Below are positions 1-4,726 of a stretch of 7,297 nt of DNA, piece by piece (the stretch's first letter is position 1; the number at the start of each line of letters is the position of its first letter). This DNA is from Flavobacteriales bacterium. Its GTDB lineage: Bacteria; Bacteroidota; Bacteroidia; Flavobacteriales_D; Sanyastnellaceae. The notes beneath the pieces were generated by a model. That model was not told where the DNA came from. It did no database searches and saw nothing but the letters and a program-made list of their open reading frames with translations. Made by a program: the position numbers and the translations under genes. Location: NCBI GenBank assembly GCA_947457325.1, contig CANGVU010000056.1:1-7297 (forward strand). The letters run 5' to 3'.

Positions 1-653
1 CAGTATTTGGACAGAATAAGTCCTTCTTCTTCTAATCTTTGTTGTCTTCTTTTGTCTCGGTTTTTGTTTTTGTCGACATCTGTTTCCGGCGTGTCATTGT
101 TGTGCTGAATAATGGCCATCGATTTTTTGATGCGGCGTTTGTATCGGGTAGCAATCAAGTATTGATTGTCCTCCACTTCTGATTTGAATTTTCCACCAAC
201 GCGATCAATTCCCAATGGACGACCCGCTAACAGATTTTCTAAATCTTCTAAATCCAAATCAAAATGTATAAACTCTTCCAAAGCTGCTATATCGCTGATA
301 TATGCAAACTTATTGTCGGGAATTTTGGATAGTAATTTAAGACTATCATTAAGCACCAAAACCCTGGCTATTTCGATACCCAATGCAGGTGAAATGCTCA
401 TCCAAATTGCACTATCTCGATTGATTCGAACGTTGGCTTTAAATTCAACATTGTCTTCTTTATTCAAAGTGTATCCTTCAATTTTCATCCCCAGCTGCTT
501 GTATTCTTGCCAACTTTTTTCGTTTTGTTTCAAGACCATCATGGCTGGTTTGGGACGAGTATTCTCATTCAAAACGCCTATGCTTTTGGAGGGTCGACAC
601 CCTATCAAAACAATCAATGAAACCGTGAAAATGGATATATGCTTTAGGGACAT
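1..653 (-). CDS. DUF4292 family lipoprotein, 3' end cut by window edge
   Basis: This is a 217-residue partial protein, open at the left edge. It starts at an ATG inside the end of the TPR gene. Residues 1-18 form a short lipoprotein signal (basic Lys4, hydrophobic run, lipobox LIGC) with Cys19 as the likely lipidated residue. The body carries the hallmarks I know from DUF4292: FKANVRINRDSAIWMSI (about 71-87), LGIEIARVLVLNDSLKLL (about 91-108) and a later FDLDLEDLENLLAG stretch (131-144). DUF4292 has no assigned biochemical function; I recall a LolA/LolB-like beta fold, but that is memory rather than sequence proof. Residues 187-210 are very rich in Asp, Glu, Lys and Arg and look like a variable surface loop. 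The last two visible bases are TG, so the next codon could be Trp, Cys or a stop. The usual family length of roughly 250 residues suggests that it continues. It probably acts in the periplasm, anchored to a membrane, and is co-expressed with the TPR lipoprotein. The family call is strong and the function is unknown. Confidence 0.88.
   Translation of the reverse strand, partial: MSLKHISIFTVSLIVLIGCRPSKSIGVLNENTRPKPAMMVLKQNEKSWQEYKQLGMKIEGYTLNKEDNVEFKANVRINRDSAIWMSISPALGIEIARVLVLNDSLKLLSKIPDNKFAYISDIAALEEFIHFDLDLEDLENLLAGRPLGIDRVGGKFKSEVEDNQYLIATRYKRRIKKSMAIIQHNNDTPETDVDKNKNRDKRRQQRLEEEGLILSKY
644..653 (-). other. 10-base start/stop overlap, TPR gene into DUF4292 gene
   Basis: The DUF4292 ATG (653-651) lies inside the last codons of the TPR gene, whose TAA stop is at 646-644. 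No clear purine-rich Shine-Dalgarno sequence stands before this ATG. Ribosomes ending the TPR gene may therefore re-initiate here, which would couple the two lipoproteins. The coupling is inferred; the overlap is read directly. Confidence 0.8.
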
Positions 654-2329
654 TCGGGATTGATTTGGTTTAGCCAAGTATTGAATGGCATTTTTTTCTT
701 GGCTTCCGTTAAGAATTTGCAGGCTGTATTGTTGTCCTTTTTTTCAGTGAAGTATTTTGCGGCATTTAAGGCGTCAAAAAAACTATTTTTATCAAATTCT
801 GATTCTGAGATGTTTTCACCCTTTTGCATTCTGAGGGCATGCAGTGTGATTTCGTATCCGGGAATTTGGTTGTTGATTAAAACAATCACTTGGTCTTCAA
901 GCCCGGGAATGTTTATAGAGAAAAACGCGTTGATCCATCCCATTTGTAGGACAGAAACGGTGGTCATGATGTTTATTTTTTTCATCATTACTTGTCCTTG
1001 AACGAGCGCATTTTTTTGATCCCCCATTGCAGCATAACTGAATAGTTTCATCAAGTAAAAACCGGATTCTATTGTTGGGTCGTCCAGAACAATGGCTAGA
1101 CCTGCATTGCACTCTTCTATACACCCTTGAAACTCACCCATTCTGAATAGGGCTTGGGCAGCTTGATTTCTGAATTCCGCGGCAAAGGGAAAGAGATTAT
1201 AGGCCTCTTGTGAAAGATCAAAATATTGTGTTGCTGATGAGGCCGGGTTTTCCTCAAACATGCCCAATAGCGCTATCCAAACTACTTTTTTTGAGGGGTC
1301 AAGTTGAACTGTATTTAAGTACGATTCAATGGCTTGGGTTGTCTTATTGTTCAACGCGTAGAAATCTCCAGCTATTGAGTGTGCTTTGGCTTCTCGTGGA
1401 AAAGCAATCAGTGTTTTTTCAATGCAGCGCTCTATGATGGCTTTCCATTCTTCTTGTATGTTCTCACTGTAAACAAAAGGAGCCAGCGCATTGATGCGTT
1501 GATCAATGCCTATACCTGGCATGTCCAACGCTTTGTCCAGCGCCAACAGAATGTCTTGTGGATGGGCCTTGGGATCTTTTGATAGGATTTTGTATTGTAG
1601 AAATGCTTTTTGACTTTCAGGTGTATGCGGATTTTTATTGATAAGGTTGAGTGCCTTTTGATTGGCATTGGTGCCCAGATAAAACTCAACTGCTTGTAAG
1701 GTGAAATCTGTTTCTTCTGGAAATGCCAATGCTAGTTTTTCCAGTTCAAGTCCTGCGGCATCCAGATCCTTCAATTGAATGTATAGTTCTTGTTTCAGGC
1801 GTGATATATAAGGATCGATGCCATTGACTTTTTCCAATTGATCCAGAGCTTCTATGGCTTGTCTCAACTCTCCATTTCTAGAGCATGTTTCAGACAATTC
1901 AAGCAATGGCAATGTCCATGCAGGGTCTTGTTTGATGAGCGCTTGGTATTGCTTGATGCTTTGTGACCATTGATTGTTGGCGCCTAAACATCTCGCATAT
2001 TCCAATCCATACCATTTGTTGTTTTTGTCTATTTCAACAGCCCGCTTGGCATGCATTAGCGCCATTTTAGGAATCAGCAACTGTTCCCTTTGAATGCGTG
2101 CAACTTCATAGTGTGCTGCGGCCTCATTGGGTAAAATTAGCAGATAGTCCTCAAAGGCTTTTACAGATAATTCCCACTTGGCATTGTTTTTAAATTCGAT
2201 GCCTTTAAAAAACTGATCGTTCGCCTCTTTGGCTTTTTCCTTAGTAAGAAAAATACTGGTTTGTTTTTTAGCACAACTTCTGAAAACCAGGATAGAAGCA
2301 AGAATGATATGTAAGGTGATTTTATTCAA
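644..2329 (-). CDS. TPR-repeat lipoprotein (561 aa)
   Basis: This is a predicted membrane-anchored periplasmic scaffold made largely of tetratricopeptide-like helical pairs. The reading frame begins at TTG (2329-2327); the next in-frame Met is near residue 89, far inside the fold. Starting at TTG gives a charged-then-hydrophobic leader (NKITLHIILASILVF) ending in RSC with Cys19, which fits a lipoprotein signal although Arg at -2 is unusual. TPR-like units are visible at about 34-66, 70-102, 106-136 (the WYGLEYARCLGANNQW region), 138-170, 314-346 (AHSIAGDFYALNNKTTQAI) and 387-412 (FRNQAAQALFRMGEFQGCI), with weaker ones at 420-450 and 515-546. There is no catalytic motif. It overlaps the nucleotidyltransferase upstream by 8 bases and the DUF4292 gene downstream by 10. 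From memory, TPR proteins of about this length occupy this slot in many flavobacteria. TPRs normally bind other proteins, so it may hold an envelope complex together, possibly with the DUF4292 lipoprotein; this is inference. It is confidently a TPR protein; the exact start is less sure. Confidence 0.88.
   Translation of the reverse strand: MNKITLHIILASILVFRSCAKKQTSIFLTKEKAKEANDQFFKGIEFKNNAKWELSVKAFEDYLLILPNEAAAHYEVARIQREQLLIPKMALMHAKRAVEIDKNNKWYGLEYARCLGANNQWSQSIKQYQALIKQDPAWTLPLLELSETCSRNGELRQAIEALDQLEKVNGIDPYISRLKQELYIQLKDLDAAGLELEKLALAFPEETDFTLQAVEFYLGTNANQKALNLINKNPHTPESQKAFLQYKILSKDPKAHPQDILLALDKALDMPGIGIDQRINALAPFVYSENIQEEWKAIIERCIEKTLIAFPREAKAHSIAGDFYALNNKTTQAIESYLNTVQLDPSKKVVWIALLGMFEENPASSATQYFDLSQEAYNLFPFAAEFRNQAAQALFRMGEFQGCIEECNAGLAIVLDDPTIESGFYLMKLFSYAAMGDQKNALVQGQVMMKKINIMTTVSVLQMGWINAFFSINIPGLEDQVIVLINNQIPGYEITLHALRMQKGENISESEFDKNSFFDALNAAKYFTEKKDNNTACKFLTEAKKKMPFNTWLNQINPECP
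2322..2329 (-). other. 8-base overlap with TTG start of TPR gene
   Basis: On the minus strand the bases read TTGAATAA. TTG (2329-2327) is the apparent start of the TPR gene, and TAA (2324-2322) is the stop of the nucleotidyltransferase gene in another frame. No in-frame ATG is nearby. A CTG lies four codons upstream (2341-2339) and cannot be excluded. A TTG start within an overlap suggests weaker, coupled translation of the TPR protein. Confidence 0.65.
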
Positions 2330-3326
2330 TGTTGCCCACAGTAGAAAAGTCCCCCAAATTCAAGTCGCCAGAGTAATGTCGGATGTGACAGTTTGAACCA
2401 ATCATCGCATTCTCTATGTTGGATTCTGCAATGACAGTTTGCGCATTGACTATGGCGTTTTCAATTTTGGTATTGATGATTTTCACTCCTTTTTCCAAAG
2501 AAACATATGGTCCAACAATTGCATTTTTCAGCACCACATCAGCTGCAATAAAACAAGGGGGGATAATTTGACTATTCTCTCCCAAAGTTTGTGTTTGGGC
2601 ATATTGCGGTTCATAACCCAATATTTTTTGATTGGTTTCAACAACAGCTGCTTTGTTTCCGCAGTCCATCCAATCATTGACTGTGCCGGGTGTGAAGCTA
2701 GCGCCTTGTTTCATCATGTTCCTAAGGGCATCGGGTAGTTGGTACTCTCCACCATTGGTGATGTTGTTGTCAACCAGATATTGCAGTTCTCTTCTCAGCC
2801 ATTGACCATCTTTGAAATAGTAGATACCGATCATCGCCAAGTCACTGACAAATTGCTGTGGTTTTTCGACAAATTCCAATATTTTCCCGTTGTCATCTGT
2901 AACAACAACACCGAACTGCCTCGGGTCGTCAATTTTCTGTACCCACAAAACACCATCGGCATTTTGATCCAACTCAAAATTGGCTTTGAACAATGTATCG
3001 GCAAAGGCAACTGTTACTGGACCCTCAAGATGCTCTGCTGCGCAAAGCACAGCATGCGCAGTTCCTAATGCTTGGTCTTGGTAATGGATGCTTCCCTTGG
3101 CGCCTAAGGTCTTGGCTACATCAAGCAAGTGTTGCTCAGCAGTTTCACCAAATCGTCCGGTAACAAAGGCAATGTGCTCAACTTTTTGGTGGCTCACTTT
3201 GCAAATTTCCTCAACCAAACGTTGCACAATGGGCTTTCCAGCCACGTGAATCAGTGGTTTAGGGGTGGTTAAAGTATGCGGGCGAAGGCGTTTGCCCATG
3301 CCCGCCATGGGTACAATGACATTCAT
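2322..3326 (-). CDS. Sugar-phosphate nucleotidyltransferase (RmlA/NTP_transferase-like) with left-handed beta-helix tail
   Basis: This cytoplasmic enzyme is predicted to join a sugar 1-phosphate to an NTP, giving an NDP-sugar and pyrophosphate. The N-terminus carries the family signature GMGKRLRPHTLTTPKP (9-24), the nucleotide-binding loop and the lysine that contacts phosphate. Further on are QALGTAHA (85-92), Asp110 in FADTLF (where most relatives have GD), EKP (154-156), NGGEYQLPDA (191-200) and DWMDCG (218-223). Asp110 and Asp221 are the likely Mg2+ ligands by analogy with RmlA. Residues about 250-316 show the hexad-like spacing of a left-handed beta-helix, but are too short to be an obvious acetyltransferase. 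The length, 334 residues, suits RmlA-like enzymes with an added tail. The ATG start is firm because an in-frame stop lies four codons upstream (3336-3338). It is the first gene of the three-gene run. The sugar and nucleotide (glucose with dTTP or UTP, mannose with GTP, or other) cannot be told from sequence, so no symbol is given. Products probably feed cell-surface polysaccharide synthesis. Confidence 0.92.
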   Translation of the reverse strand: MNVIVPMAGMGKRLRPHTLTTPKPLIHVAGKPIVQRLVEEICKVSHQKVEHIAFVTGRFGETAEQHLLDVAKTLGAKGSIHYQDQALGTAHAVLCAAEHLEGPVTVAFADTLFKANFELDQNADGVLWVQKIDDPRQFGVVVTDDNGKILEFVEKPQQFVSDLAMIGIYYFKDGQWLRRELQYLVDNNITNGGEYQLPDALRNMMKQGASFTPGTVNDWMDCGNKAAVVETNQKILGYEPQYAQTQTLGENSQIIPPCFIAADVVLKNAIVGPYVSLEKGVKIINTKIENAIVNAQTVIAESNIENAMIGSNCHIRHYSGDLNLGDFSTVGNIE

Positions 3327-3427
3327 GCGTAATGATTAGCAGTACCAAAGAAAATCCACAAGTACCTTGCTTATTCAGTCGTTTGAGAGAATAATCAACA
3401 TTGTAACGTTAACGCAACGGAAAGCGC
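3327..3427. other. 101-base intergenic spacer
   Basis: This is the only non-coding stretch in the window, lying between the stop of the short amidohydrolase-like gene and the start of the nucleotidyltransferase gene. It holds a perfect 8-base palindrome, CGTTAACG (3407-3414), overlapped by AACGTT (3405-3410). I see no GC-rich hairpin with a T-run to act as a terminator on the minus strand. The Bacteroidota promoter pattern (TTG near -33, TAnnTTTG near -7) is not matched well. The closest -7-like string, TTTCTTTG, lacks a properly spaced -33 partner. It could carry a weak promoter for the envelope operon, or transcription may read through. Confidence 0.5.
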
Positions 3428-4726
3428 TTATTTGATTTGGCCGTATTTGCGCTGGTATTTCTCGTACAAGTCGACTTGTTTGTTGCGGATAGTAATGTCG
3501 CGTCCGTCAATAAATGCACGAACCAAATGATTGGTTTTCATGTCCAATGCATCCCCTTCAGAAATAAAGAATGTCGCACTTTTTCCCAATTCGATGCTTC
3601 CGTAATGCGCATCAATCTTGAGAATTTTGGCAGCATCCAATGTTAACGCTTGAACAGCTGCTTCATAAGGTAGACCGTATCCAACTGCAGTTCCTGCCAA
3701 GAATGGTAGGTTGCGCGAATTCATGGCCTCCATGTCTCCAGCATTTTGGAAACAGAAAACAACTCCAGCATCGTGCAAGCGCTTGGCCAAAGTAAATGGA
3801 GCATCAATTTCATCACCGGAAAAACGAGGTAAGCTGTGGACGCGCGGTATCATCACGGGAATATTGTTTTCCTTGAGCAACGGAGCAACCCAGGCTGCAT
3901 CGTAGCCGCCAACGATAACCATTTCGGGTATTTTGTGTTTTTGTTTGAAGTTTACAGCTTCCGTAATTTGACGCTCATCTTCTGCATGAACATACCAAGT
4001 AGCGTCGCCTGCTATGACGGGGCACATGGCTTCCATTCTTGGATCTACCTCACTTTGCTGCGGCATACTGCAATAAGCTCTAGATGCTTCAAAGTAAAGT
4101 CCTAGTCTTTCCATTTCTTCGGAATAATCTTTATTGATTTCCAAGCCACCTGAAGAACGACGGTAGGGATATGGCCAATTCACGTGTATGCCATCATTGG
4201 TCCTAACTACAGCATCTTCCCAGTTCCAAGCGTCCAAGTGCACAATGGATGAGGTACCTGAAATGGTACCCCCTTTGGGTGTTACTTGTGTAATCAGGAC
4301 ACCATTGCTGCGCACTGTGGGCAATATTTCAGAGTCGGTATTGAACGCAATCAGTGAGCGGATGTGCGGGTTGTAATCCCCCACCTCATAAAAGTCGCTG
4401 GTAGCACGTACGGCCTCCATTTCAATCAATCCAAGATTGATAGCGGGAGCGATAAATCCAGGATACAAATGTTGTCCGCTGGCTTGGATTACCTCGTCAT
4501 ATGCGTTGGGTGCCAATCGGATGGTTCGCGCATCAGCTACCAATTCAATTTTTCCTTGTTTAAATCCAACAGCAGCGTTTTCCAATACTTGTCCATTGCC
4601 CAAGTGCGCCACCACATTCATGATGAGAATGGATTTGTTTTGCGCAGGGGCAGGGGCATATTGTGCCATGCTGCTGTTGCAGATCAAGGCCAAACAAATC
4701 AATAAAAAATTAATGGTGGTTTTCAT
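3428..4726 (-). CDS. Secreted amidohydrolase-superfamily protein lacking the HxH metal motif (432 aa, probable pseudoenzyme)
   Basis: The start is the ATG at 4726-4724. It opens a textbook signal peptide (MKTTINFLLICLALICNSSM then AQ, cleavage probably after Ala21), so the 39 extra residues of open frame upstream are rejected. The protein has the layout of an amidohydrolase: an N-terminal beta-sandwich strand set (about 31-88), the barrel entry PGFIAPAINLGL (89-100), and a C-terminal return to the beta-sandwich with GSIELGKSATFFISEGDAL (376-394). In active relatives the barrel entry reads PGFIDAHTHLGL; here the two metal-binding histidines are Ala95 and Asn97. His247 (YVHAED) may match the third ligand, while the site of the fourth His reads VGGYD (272-276), and the usual catalytic Asp is not clearly placed (FQNAGD, 326-331). 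Stretches such as VGDYNPHIRSLIAFNTDSE and the SGTSS/LDAWNWED region are ones I recall as conserved in this Bacteroidota family, so the loss of HxH is probably a family trait. It overlaps the larger amidohydrolase gene by 17 bases and probably partners it in the periplasm. The fold is sure; lack of activity is inferred. Confidence 0.9.
   Translation of the reverse strand: MKTTINFLLICLALICNSSMAQYAPAPAQNKSILIMNVVAHLGNGQVLENAAVGFKQGKIELVADARTIRLAPNAYDEVIQASGQHLYPGFIAPAINLGLIEMEAVRATSDFYEVGDYNPHIRSLIAFNTDSEILPTVRSNGVLITQVTPKGGTISGTSSIVHLDAWNWEDAVVRTNDGIHVNWPYPYRRSSGGLEINKDYSEEMERLGLYFEASRAYCSMPQQSEVDPRMEAMCPVIAGDATWYVHAEDERQITEAVNFKQKHKIPEMVIVGGYDAAWVAPLLKENNIPVMIPRVHSLPRFSGDEIDAPFTLAKRLHDAGVVFCFQNAGDMEAMNSRNLPFLAGTAVGYGLPYEAAVQALTLDAAKILKIDAHYGSIELGKSATFFISEGDALDMKTNHLVRAFIDGRDITIRNKQVDLYEKYQRKYGQIK
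4710..4726 (-). other. 17-base overlap between the two amidohydrolase genes
   Basis: The ATG of the short amidohydrolase-like gene (4726-4724) lies upstream of the TAA stop (4712-4710) of the large amidohydrolase, in a different frame. No strong Shine-Dalgarno sequence precedes it, as is common in Bacteroidota. The arrangement points to co-transcription and probably coupled translation at matched amounts. The overlapped DNA encodes both the His-rich tail end of one protein and the first residues of the other's signal peptide. Confidence 0.85.

Noticed and set aside
166..663. A 165-residue open frame on the plus strand
   Set aside because: It lies fully antisense to the DUF4292 gene, whose protein matches its family well. 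The plus-strand product is Ser- and Leu-rich with no recognisable motif, so it is a shadow.
897..1124. Second minus-strand open frame inside the TPR gene
   Set aside because: It is short, overlaps a long well-supported frame, and shows no start context or motif.
3400..3427. Intrinsic terminator around the CGTTAACG palindrome
   Set aside because: The palindrome has no loop, is AT-rich in its core and is not followed by a T-run on the minus strand.
4710..4726. Programmed frameshift fusing the two amidohydrolase proteins
   Set aside because: The downstream protein has its own ATG and a proper signal peptide, and I see no obvious slippery heptamer followed by structure. Simple gene overlap explains it.
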